The translations under genes and the position numbers were made by a program. Below are positions 7,072 through 14,013 of a stretch of DNA of 17,761 nucleotides, piece by piece; positions within the stretch are counted from its first letter, which is position 1, and the number at the start of each line of letters is the position of its first letter. The stretch is from G039029935 sp039029935 (GTDB lineage Bacteria; Chloroflexota; Anaerolineae; Caldilineales; Caldilineaceae). The DNA is taken from the NCBI GenBank assembly GCA_039029935.1, contig JBCCFC010000098.1:1-17761 (forward strand), written 5' to 3'. Under the pieces are notes generated by a model. The model saw nothing but the letters and a program-made list of their open reading frames with translations, had not been told where the DNA came from and made no database searches.

Positions 7072-8511
7072 TTAGTCTTCGCGAGACTGTGACTGTAATT
7101 TCGCCCCAACCTCCAAGCTGCCAATATACAACGTATCATACGCTTGCTGACTGGTGTTAAACGGGCCAACTCCCTTGTGTCCATGCCAGTCACCTTGGTG
7201 ATGAATCGGATTGAGTAGTCCGCTTTCTTGCTCGCGGCGGGCGATCCAAGCATCCATCCGGGTGCGCAACAGGTCGACCACGTCGGGGTTCTCATCAGCG
7301 ACATTATTATTCTCTTCAGGATCGACGGACAGGTTATAGAGTTCGATTTCGGGCTTGAAATGAAAATCTGGCTCCAAGGCGAGTATGAGCTTCCACTCCG
7401 GTGTACGCCAGCCATGTTTACGCATCCACGTACACTCGGTAATATACATTTCGCTTTCAAACGAGGGAACCTCGCCATGTACCATATCCATTAAACTGCG
7501 ACCATCAAAGGCGATATCCTGTGTGTCCTGTGATAAGTCTGCCAGATCAAGGATCGTCGGCACAAGGTCTTTATGCTGGTTGAACCCGGCAACACGCTTG
7601 CCTTCGGGCATCTTCCCCGGATAGCGGATAATCAACGGAACCATCAACGTCGGCTCATACAGGCCATGATGGTCAAACCAGCACTCATGATCATAGAGTG
7701 TCTCTCCATGATCACCGTTGATGATGACCATTGTTTCGTCCTCGATTCCAAGGCTCTCAACCGCGCTGAAGATGCCCTGGATACAGGCGTCCATATAGGC
7801 AATGGCCCCATCATATTGCGCAATCACGTAGTCCTTGTCGGTAATGCCGGGGGGCATCCATGAGGCAAAGCAATCACGGAAAGGCTTGAAATTCATGACG
7901 GGGTTCATCGACTGATTGGCGGGATCGGTCTCGTTGCCGTGATAGAAAGCGCGCTCATAGGGTGCGGGTGGGAGGTAGGGGGCGTGTGGGTCCATGTGAC
8001 GGAGGAAAAGGAAAAACGGCTCGGATGCTTGGGCCAGCCGCACCATTTCGGGAATCGCAACATCATTGAGATTTTGGGCTTTGGGACTACGCCCTTCATT
8101 CCAACTACCCCATCCCTCATAATCGAGATAGGTATCAAACCCGCGTGAACTGGGGTTCCCCGAAAAGCCAACACATGTGGTGTTGTAGCCTTCGTCGCGT
8201 AAAATCTCGGCCAATGTCTTAACCTCTGAACGCAGCGGTCCTCTGTGCCGCAACGCCACCACCTGTGTACTGATCACATCCAGCCCCGTCAACATCGACG
8301 CATAAGCACTCGTTGTCGGGATATGCGCGCTGATGGTATTTTCAAACAGGGTTGCTTTCTTTGCGTACTGATCAATATGCGGTGTGGTTAGGCGATGATA
8401 GCCGTAGCAACTCATGTGATCACGACGCAACGAATCGATGCCCATCAGGATGACGTTGGGACGACGGGATTGACGGTTTGTTGTAAGACTGGTTGTATGG
8501 TTGGTAGTCAT
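7072..8511 (-). CDS. Sulfatase-fold hydrolase lacking the formylglycine Cys/Ser
   Basis: A 479-aa member of the alkaline phosphatase/sulfatase superfamily. Metal-site signatures are present: NVILMGIDSLRRDHMSCYGY (19-38, D26) and INGDHGETLYDH (264-275, D267, H268). MDPHAPY (173-179) is also typical. The active-site motif normally C/S-x-P-x-R-x4-T-G reads TTSAYASMLTG (66-76): Thr66 is at the nucleophile position and Tyr70 replaces the Arg. FGly maturation is therefore not expected. A Thr nucleophile would fit phosphatases, phosphodiesterases or LtaS-like transferases better than sulfate esters. There is no signal peptide, so it is probably cytoplasmic. GAGGT is 8 bases before the ATG. It has no co-transcribed partner; the substrate is unknown. 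Confidence 0.88.
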   Translation of the reverse strand: MTTNHTTSLTTNRQSRRPNVILMGIDSLRRDHMSCYGYHRLTTPHIDQYAKKATLFENTISAHIPTTSAYASMLTGLDVISTQVVALRHRGPLRSEVKTLAEILRDEGYNTTCVGFSGNPSSRGFDTYLDYEGWGSWNEGRSPKAQNLNDVAIPEMVRLAQASEPFFLFLRHMDPHAPYLPPAPYERAFYHGNETDPANQSMNPVMNFKPFRDCFASWMPPGITDKDYVIAQYDGAIAYMDACIQGIFSAVESLGIEDETMVIINGDHGETLYDHECWFDHHGLYEPTLMVPLIIRYPGKMPEGKRVAGFNQHKDLVPTILDLADLSQDTQDIAFDGRSLMDMVHGEVPSFESEMYITECTWMRKHGWRTPEWKLILALEPDFHFKPEIELYNLSVDPEENNNVADENPDVVDLLRTRMDAWIARREQESGLLNPIHHQGDWHGHKGVGPFNTSQQAYDTLYIGSLEVGAKLQSQSRED

Positions 8512-8675
8512 AGTTGTACCTCGTAGAAGCTGTTTGAAAAGTATGAAGTCACAAAATAAATCTCATACGATTGCAGAGAACTCTCTAGGTCCCATTCTAA
8601 TACAGAAAACCTGTTAATGAAAATTCAAGAATTAATTGCGTATAAACCCACACCGCCGTAAACGGACGGTGTCAA
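8512..8675. other. Upstream region of the sulfatase-fold gene, no gene seen
   Basis: AT-rich non-coding stretch before the MITE-like element. It holds the sulfatase Shine-Dalgarno (8518-8522 on the complementary strand) and an imperfect stem CACCGCCGT/ACGGACGGTG near 8651-8672. No ORF with recognisable features. Confidence 0.4.
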
Positions 8676-8685
8676 GTCCTGATAT

Positions 8686-8811
8686 CATTCGTGTAAACTT
8701 AAGCGTGAATTGGTACGTCGGTGGTCAGTAGGTCAGTAATCAGTACCCGTGTACTGACCTACCGAATACTGATTACTGACCACCCATCTACCTCTTAAGT
8801 TTACACGAATG
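8686..8811. mobile_element. 126-bp MITE-like element with 10-bp target duplication
   Basis: Perfect 18-bp terminal inverted repeats CATTCGTGTAAACTTAAG (8686-8703) and CTTAAGTTTACACGAATG (8794-8811). Immediately outside each end is the identical 10-mer GTCCTGATAT (8676-8685 and 8812-8821), as left by transposase-mediated insertion. The interior is built of GGTCAGTA-like octamers (8723-8730, 8731-8738, variant ATCAGTAC 8739-8746) and their reverse complements (8752-8782), so the whole element is largely self-complementary. No coding capacity: it would depend on a transposase elsewhere in the genome. Confidence 0.85.
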
Positions 8812-8821
8812 GTCCTGATAT

Positions 8822-9060
8822 ATATTTACACAAAATGCCCATCTCCCTGTCAAATTACACGGTGACTTTGATGGAAGTTATACAAGCTAAGGTTGTTTGT
8901 TTTACACAAGCGACAACGAATAGCGGATGTGTGAGGAATAGTACAAACCAAACTGGCGGGATAGACCCGCAAACCTTGACAGTGGCTCAAAATGTGCAGT
9001 GTGGGCGAGGGCGACGGGCGACCGAGCGAAAGCAATTCCAGTTTTATTTAATCCGCGTTC
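8822..9060. other. Intergenic stretch without a supported gene
   Basis: 239 bases between the MITE-like element and the end of the adaptor gene. A small hairpin GCGGG-ATAGA-CCCGC (8956-8970) is the only clear structure. Short ORFs here (8835-9119 + and 8850-9035 -) lack Shine-Dalgarno sequences and family features. The MITE probably landed beyond the 3' end of the efflux operon and upstream of the sulfatase gene. Confidence 0.4.
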
Positions 9061-10677
9061 CTAATCATCCGGCCCACGCGGTGGCCCATTCCCAAACCCA
9101 CCCGCATCCTGATCAATAAAGGACGCCAACGTCCCTACCACAAAATCACCCGCTTGCAAATCAGCAGACTGAACAATGGTCCATTCACCTTGCACAACAC
9201 CTTCGGTGACGGCGATGGGAATGGCCTGTTCGCCACGCACCACATAGACAATACGCTCACCATCACGTGGTTGGAGGGCGTTGGTAGGGACTGCCCAGCC
9301 GTCGGGTGCTTCGGTGTCGAGGACGCGGGCGACGGCGGTCATGCCGGGCAACACGGCGTCGAGGTTGCCTTCGCCCTCAATCAGGCGCACGGTGACAGGG
9401 TAGTTGACCAGCCCTTGGGTTGCCTCGCTGGTGGGGGCGATGCGTGCCACCTTACCCGCAAAGACTTCACCCGGAAAGGCGTCAATCGTGATCTCTGCTT
9501 GCTGACCAATGCTCAACTGGCTGATGTCAACCTCGGCCACGTCAATCGTCAACTCAAGCTGGTTGAGGTCGGCGATGATGGCGACCACCTGTCCTGTTGA
9601 TCCTTGCTGACCGACTTCCAAGTTCATCTCTAGGACTGTACCCGCGATGGGCGCGGTCACATTGCCCTGTGCCAAGTTGGTGTATGCCTGTTCCAACTCC
9701 ACCAGCGACTGCTCCACCGAAATTTCAGCCGAGCGGATGTCTTCTGACTCGGCCCCATCTAGCAGTGAGTCCAATGTAGATTGTGCCTCAACGACACTGG
9801 CGGCAGCAGTCGCTAACTCAGCACTGGTCGGCTGTTCACGCAAGTCATTGAGCCGTTGCTGTGCATCCTGCATGTTGCTCAACGCCCCTTGCAGGTCGGA
9901 CTGCGAGACGGTGATCGATTCCTCATATGCACCCCGTGCTGCCTCATAGTCAATGGTGGCACTTTGCAGTTGAACCGATTGGGGCGTCAAGCCAACATCA
10001 TTGCGCCACGCAATTTCGTTATAGGCACTCTGTGCATCGGCCAGCGCGACCTCGGTCCGCTTCAAGTTGGCCTGTAACTGTACCAACTCAGCATCGGAGG
10101 GACCATTGAGCAGGTCGTTGTAGCGCGCTTGCATGGAGGCCAGATTGCTCTCCGCTGCTGATAGTTCTTCTGCGCTTGGACCTGCCTGTACATCGGCAAA
10201 ATTTTCCTGTGCGGTCTGCAAATTGGCCTGCGCCAGCGCAATCTCCGCATCATCTGCATCCTTGAGCAGTTTATCCAACTGGAGTTTATTGGACTCCAAG
10301 CTCAGTTCGGCGCGACGCACGGCACGCTCCAACTCCTGGCTGTTCAATGCCACTAGCAAGTCACCTGCCTGCACGGTATCGCCGGGGTTGACGGCAATTT
10401 GCTGCACCCGTCCCAATACCTCCAGCACCACATATTGTTGGCTGATGAGCGCAATGTTGCCCGATGCGCTGACCTGCTCGATAATTGAGGCCGCTGGGCG
10501 AATCTGTACAGTCTCGGTCTCGTCAACGACATCAATCGGGGCGAACCCGCCACCCTGCACCTGCTGGCTTGGCGTGACCGTGCTATTAGTGCCGTTCAGA
10601 CGACTGCGCAGGATGAACGCGCCAACCAGTGCAACCAGTACAGCGGCAATGACTAACCAAATCCAAAGTCTTCTCAT
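9061..10677 (-). CDS. MacA/HlyD-type periplasmic adaptor subunit of ABC efflux
   Basis: A 538-aa membrane fusion protein, longer than typical MacA (about 370 aa). Residues 5-24 are an N-terminal membrane anchor. A half lipoyl domain (about 80-112: VVLEVLGRVQQIAVNPGDTVQAGDLLVAL) precedes a very long Ala/Glu/Gln-rich coiled-coil region (about 115-340) with GPSAEEL and GPSDAEL turns suggesting more than one helical hairpin. The second lipoyl half follows (VTAPIAGTVLEMNLEVGQQG), then a beta-barrel (LELTIDVAEVDISQLSIGQQAEITIDAFPG) and the membrane-proximal domain. The C terminus is Gly/Pro-rich. It is third in order after an ATPase and a MacB-like permease, with a 100-base repeat-containing gap before it. 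In a monoderm-like cell it would bridge permease and wall space without a TolC. Alternative reading: lipoprotein export. Confidence 0.9.
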   Translation of the reverse strand: MRRLWIWLVIAAVLVALVGAFILRSRLNGTNSTVTPSQQVQGGGFAPIDVVDETETVQIRPAASIIEQVSASGNIALISQQYVVLEVLGRVQQIAVNPGDTVQAGDLLVALNSQELERAVRRAELSLESNKLQLDKLLKDADDAEIALAQANLQTAQENFADVQAGPSAEELSAAESNLASMQARYNDLLNGPSDAELVQLQANLKRTEVALADAQSAYNEIAWRNDVGLTPQSVQLQSATIDYEAARGAYEESITVSQSDLQGALSNMQDAQQRLNDLREQPTSAELATAAASVVEAQSTLDSLLDGAESEDIRSAEISVEQSLVELEQAYTNLAQGNVTAPIAGTVLEMNLEVGQQGSTGQVVAIIADLNQLELTIDVAEVDISQLSIGQQAEITIDAFPGEVFAGKVARIAPTSEATQGLVNYPVTVRLIEGEGNLDAVLPGMTAVARVLDTEAPDGWAVPTNALQPRDGERIVYVVRGEQAIPIAVTEGVVQGEWTIVQSADLQAGDFVVGTLASFIDQDAGGFGNGPPRGPDD

Positions 10678-10737
10678 GTGTGATAATGTCCAAGTTTATT
10701 ACTTTTTTCTGACCTACTGGTATGTTGGTGCTCAGTA

Positions 10738-10777
10738 ACCGACCCACCGACCCACCGACCCACCGACATACCGACCA
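10738..10777. repeat. Octamer tandem repeat, five units
   Basis: Units ACCGACCC three times (10738-10761), then ACCGACAT (10762-10769) and ACCGACCA (10770-10777), ending directly against the permease stop codon. Read on the other strand, the unit is GGTCGGTN, closely similar to the GGTCAGTA octamers inside the MITE-like element at 8686-8811. GGTATGTTGGTG just upstream (about 10720-10731) is reverse-complementary to 10761-10772 with one mismatch, so the region can also fold. Confidence 0.75.
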
Positions 10778-12004
10778 CTATTCATACCGAAGCGCATCAA
10801 TCGGGTCGAGCCGTGTCGCACGTAATGCTGGATAGAACCCAAACACCACACCGCTGCCTGTGCTGACCCCCAAGGCCAACAGCAATGCCCCCGGGCTGAT
10901 GATGACAGGGAAAGGGAAGTTTGGTATTTGGTTGACCAAAAATCCGACCCCATAGCTAAAGGCGATGCCAATGATTCCGCCCAGCAAACAAAGGACCAAT
11001 GCCTCGATGATAAATTGCAGTAGAATGTCGTTGTCATGTGCGCCCAGTGCTTTGCGCAGACCGATTTCGCGGGTGCGCTCTGTGACCGAAACCAGCATGA
11101 TGTTCATGATGCCGATGCCACCCACCAGCAGGCTGACTGCACCGATGCTGCCCAGAAAGACAGACAGTGTGCGTGAAATGGTCATGGCTACATCCAGCAG
11201 GCTGGCCTGGTTGAACACGGTAAAGTCATTGTCATCATCCACGCCCAAGCCATGACGGAGGCGCAGCGTTTGCTCAATCTGGAGTTCAGCCTCATCAAGC
11301 CGTTCGCCGTCAGCGGCACGGATGCTAATATTGGTGATGGTGTAGTCGCCGCGATAGCGTGACGCCTGAAAGATGCGTCCTTGGGCAATGGTCAGCGGAA
11401 TAAAGGACTGGCTGTCGTTGCCTGCAAAGGGGCCACCACCACCACTCTCTTCCAATACGCCAATGATGCTAAAATCATCGTTGTTGATGCGCACGGTCTG
11501 GCCCAACGCTGCCTGTGGCGAGCCATAGAGGTCTTCGGCCACTGTAAAGCCCATGACGGTCACACGTGACTGATTGTCCACCTCTTGCTGTGTGAAAAAG
11601 CGACCGACCTCCAGATCAACGCTGCGCACAATAGCATAGTTGGGCAATGTTCCCAGAACTTCATTTTGGCTGTCGATGTCGTTAAAGGTCAGCATAGCGT
11701 TGCCAGAGTAGGCTGGCACAACCATCTCCAAATCAGGATGGAGTGAGCGGTCGGCCAAGGCCAAGGCGTCGCTCATCGTGAGTGTGCTACCACTAGAGTT
11801 ACCGCCACCTGCACTGACAGTCAGCAGATTTGTGCCTGTGCTTTCGATATCCTCGGTGATGCTGGCCGCCGCACCTGTTCCAATGCCCATCGTTGTCAGC
11901 ACCGCCGCCACACCAATGATGATGCCCAGCGCGGTCAGCACCGAGCGCAGTTTGTTGGCGATGATGCTTTCGATGGCAACACGTAAATAACGCAGTATTT
12001 TCAT
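10778..12004 (-). CDS. MacB-like ABC transporter permease (FtsX domain)
   Basis: A 408-aa type VII ABC permease. It begins with the MacB signature: short cytoplasmic helix, then a membrane segment (SVLTALGIIIGVAAVLTTMG, 21-40), GTGAAASI, and a large extracytoplasmic MacB_PCD domain (about 50-275). Three C-terminal membrane segments form the FtsX domain, with GGIGIMNIMLVSVTERTREIG, the hallmark coupling motif, and KALGAHDNDILLQF after the second helix. It ends with the typical PALRATRLDPIDALRYE. The ATG lies 6 bases after the ATPase stop, so the two are translationally coupled; MacB proteins elsewhere often fuse these two domains. Probable role: mechanotransmission-type export of a drug, peptide or lipid with the adjacent adaptor. 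Confidence 0.94.
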   Translation of the reverse strand: MKILRYLRVAIESIIANKLRSVLTALGIIIGVAAVLTTMGIGTGAAASITEDIESTGTNLLTVSAGGGNSSGSTLTMSDALALADRSLHPDLEMVVPAYSGNAMLTFNDIDSQNEVLGTLPNYAIVRSVDLEVGRFFTQQEVDNQSRVTVMGFTVAEDLYGSPQAALGQTVRINNDDFSIIGVLEESGGGGPFAGNDSQSFIPLTIAQGRIFQASRYRGDYTITNISIRAADGERLDEAELQIEQTLRLRHGLGVDDDNDFTVFNQASLLDVAMTISRTLSVFLGSIGAVSLLVGGIGIMNIMLVSVTERTREIGLRKALGAHDNDILLQFIIEALVLCLLGGIIGIAFSYGVGFLVNQIPNFPFPVIISPGALLLALGVSTGSGVVFGFYPALRATRLDPIDALRYE

Positions 12005-12010
12005 AGTCGC

Positions 12011-12751
12011 TTATGTCCGTTCATCACTGAGAATTTCACCATCACGCAATGTGATCACGCGCTGTGCTTGGCTTGCCACTTCCATATCATGTGTGACCAC
12101 CAGCACGGTTAGCCCTTGCGCGTTCAGCTCGTGGAAGAGATTCAGCACCTCGTTGCCCGTCTGTGTATCCAACGCCCCCGTCGGCTCATCCGCCAGCAGC
12201 AGACTGGGACGGTTGACCAGTGCGCGTGCAATCGAGACACGCTGTTGCTGCCCACCTGATAGCTCGTCGGGTTTATGGTCGGCGCGATCCCCCAATCCCA
12301 CACGTGACAGTGCCTCGATTGCCATTTTGGAGGCTTGGCGCGAGGGCACATTTGCATAGAAGAGTGGTAGCTCAACTTGACGACGGGCGTTGGTACGCGC
12401 CAACAAATTGTAGCGTTGGAAGACAAAGCCCAACTCGCGGTTGCGCAGATCGGCCAGTCGATTTTTGCTCAACTGGCTTACCTCCTCGCCCCGCAACCGA
12501 TAGCTCCCCTCTGTCGGTCGATCCAACAGCCCGATCATGTTCATCAACGTGCTTTTGCCCGACCCACTCGTGCCGATAATCGCTACATATTCGCCCTCGT
12601 TAATGGTCAGCGAAACCCCTTTGAGGGCATGGACCTTGTTTGTCCCCATCACATAGGTTTTGGTAAGGTTGTCAATCTCAATCACAGGTGGTCGTTTGCT
12701 CTCGTGCTGGACGTTATCCTTAGCTGCGCCCTTGCCCTTTTTCCGAATCAT
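12011..12751 (-). CDS. ABC transporter ATP-binding protein, MacB/LolD type
   Basis: A 246-aa nucleotide-binding subunit. Walker A GTSGSGKST (60-68), Q-loop FQRYNLL (111-117), signature LSGGQQQR (164-171), Walker B LLLADEPTGALD (184-195) and switch VVTHD (218-222) are intact. The family marker IGLLDRPTEG after Walker A places it in the MacB/LolD/FtsE group. About 20 charged residues (KKGKGAAKDNVQHESKR) precede the domain. GGAGAG sits just before the ATG. It is the first gene of the three-gene efflux operon, and a TetR-type dyad lies 41 bases upstream, overlapping a TATAAC -10 element, so repression by the tetR product at 15592-16158 is likely. Confidence 0.94.
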   Translation of the reverse strand: MIRKKGKGAAKDNVQHESKRPPVIEIDNLTKTYVMGTNKVHALKGVSLTINEGEYVAIIGTSGSGKSTLMNMIGLLDRPTEGSYRLRGEEVSQLSKNRLADLRNRELGFVFQRYNLLARTNARRQVELPLFYANVPSRQASKMAIEALSRVGLGDRADHKPDELSGGQQQRVSIARALVNRPSLLLADEPTGALDTQTGNEVLNLFHELNAQGLTVLVVTHDMEVASQAQRVITLRDGEILSDERT

Positions 12752-12791
12752 GGACTCTCCATTTGATTATTCGTGTCTGAGTGTGTGTCAG

Positions 12792-12811
12792 GTTATACTG
12801 ACCAGTATAAC
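12792..12811 (-). promoter_or_regulatory. TetR-type operator overlapping the -10 of the efflux operon
   Basis: GTTATACTG-AC-CAGTATAAC is a 9+9 bp palindrome. On the coding (-) strand it ends in GTCAGTATAAC, so TATAAC (12797 to 12792) can act as the -10 element, 40 bases before the ATPase ATG. The same GTCAGTATAAY ending occurs in the tetR promoter, and the same 40-base spacing occurs before the gene at 15011-15472. Confidence 0.65.
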
Positions 12812-12910
12812 ATAGAGTTGTCAGGGAATTATGAAGAAGTTATGAGAAAATCCATTGAGGAACGATTGTTTGACTGATTTAGTGTAGCAACGCCCTGTGC
12901 CTTGGTAAAG

Positions 12911-12944
12911 TGAGTCTACTCATAATCAACCATGAGTAGACTCA
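12911..12944. repeat. Inverted repeat made of two nested palindromes
   Basis: TGAGTCTACTCAT (12911-12923) and ATGAGTAGACTCA (12932-12944) are exact reverse complements around an 8-base loop AATCAACC. Each arm is itself a palindrome (TGAGT-CT-ACTCA). It may be a hairpin or a pair of operators; it is about 160 bases upstream of the ABC operon start. Confidence 0.6.
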
Positions 12945-12989
12945 TAAAATTTGTGTGAGAAGCGTGTGGCCTAGCCTCGTATGGAAAGA

Positions 12990-13062
12990 GACCTCCGGTA
13001 GGTGTCCGCCCAGAGCATGTTTGAGTATCGATTATTTATCCGGCGGACACCTACCGGAGGTC
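12990..13062. repeat. Palindromic repeat with ACCTCCGGTAGGT ends
   Basis: Perfect 21-bp arms: 12990-13010 (starts GACCTCCGGTAGGTG) and 13042-13062, with a 31-base AT-rich loop. The 15-mer GACCTCCGGTAGGTG also occurs in the terminal palindrome at 17600-17614 and 17677-17691, so this is a repeat family in the genome. It lies beyond the 3' end of the SDR operon, between it and the efflux operon's promoter. I saw no clear target duplication. Confidence 0.75.
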
Positions 13063-13123
13063 GGGTCAAGTATCACACTCAGCCGTTATTCCCTACAACT
13101 TTTGGGGTTTTCCCTGTGTTATG

Positions 13124-13999
13124 TTAGCCCTTGAGTGTTTGGGTGATGACATGAATAATGGATTCCTGATTTTTGAGATCATGGATGGAGGCGTGGAATT
13201 GGGCAGGCTTGCAGTTGGTGTCGAAATACTGACCACTCTTGCTCTCCATTTCGGGTGCATTGGCTGCCCAGATCGTGGAGCGCGCCGCTTTCTGCGCACC
13301 CTTGCCACCGTCATCGCGGACCAGGAAGCGGAAAAGAGGGTAAAGAATACGGGCATACCAAGGAAAGTTAGAGAACTTGACGTTCTGGCTCATCGATGTC
13401 GCTGCGCTACCTGGGTAAATCACATTGACATAGATACCTCGTGGCTCCATTTCGCGTGCGAGGGCTAGGCTCATGGCTTCCATAACCCGTTTGGAATGGC
13501 TATAGTTAGACATGCCATAAAAGCCCTTCTCAGCTTGAAGGTTGGTAATATCGATCTGCCCAAAGGGGAAGCCACCAGTTACGTTGATGACGCGGGCAGG
13601 TTTTGTGGCCTCCAAGGCAGGTGCCAAGAGTCGGGTGAGGACATAGGGCGCGACGACGTTGATCGCAAAATTTTGCTCGAAGCCATCGTTTGTGTACGCT
13701 AACTCAGTCGCAAACGAGCCAGCATTATTGATAAGTACGTCAATTTTCTCAAAGCGTTCGATAATGTCCTTGGCGAGGTTATGGATGCTTTCTTGCACAG
13801 CAAGATCGCCAAGGGCAAGGTGTACGTCGTCGTTGCCACTGGCCTGTTTGATCTCCTGCACACTTGCCTCACCACGTTCCTTGTTGCGTCCCGTGACGAC
13901 GACCCGTGCCCCCGTCTTTGCCAGCCCAATGGCCGACTGGCGACCGATTCCGCCCGTGCCACCAGTAATCACAATGGTTTTCCGGTCCTTAATATTCAT
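13124..13999 (-). CDS. Short-chain dehydrogenase/reductase, retinol-dehydrogenase-like
   Basis: A 291-aa SDR. The nucleotide-binding motif TGGTGGIG (12-19), TGRNKERGE (36-44, NADP-like basic residues), GDLA (64-67), NNAG (91-94) and catalytic Y166-S-H-S-K170 are present. The usual catalytic Ser before the Tyr is not obvious: the strand reads RVINVTGGFPFG (136-147), so Thr or a nearby residue may serve. An in-frame TTG at 14017 would add six residues, but AAGGGGAG directly before the ATG at 13999 decides the start. It is last of a three-gene operon, 14 bases after the preceding SDR stop. Likely an NADP-dependent carbonyl/alcohol oxidoreductase; substrate unknown. Confidence 0.9.
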   Translation of the reverse strand: MNIKDRKTIVITGGTGGIGRQSAIGLAKTGARVVVTGRNKERGEASVQEIKQASGNDDVHLALGDLAVQESIHNLAKDIIERFEKIDVLINNAGSFATELAYTNDGFEQNFAINVVAPYVLTRLLAPALEATKPARVINVTGGFPFGQIDITNLQAEKGFYGMSNYSHSKRVMEAMSLALAREMEPRGIYVNVIYPGSAATSMSQNVKFSNFPWYARILYPLFRFLVRDDGGKGAQKAARSTIWAANAPEMESKSGQYFDTNCKPAQFHASIHDLKNQESIIHVITQTLKG

Positions 14000-14013
14000 T
14001 ATTGCTCCCCTTT

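Noticed and set aside
8822..9060. Possible structured RNA (RNase P- or tmRNA-like words such as GTGTGAGGAATAG)
   Set aside because: The conserved cores of those RNAs are not present and only one 5-bp hairpin is convincing.
9154..9600. 148-aa ORF on the + strand
   Set aside because: Lies wholly antisense to the adaptor gene, has no Shine-Dalgarno and no recognisable domain; a shadow of the GC pattern of the real gene.
13121..13468. 115-aa ORF on the + strand over the SDR gene
   Set aside because: Antisense to a gene with intact SDR motifs; no independent evidence.
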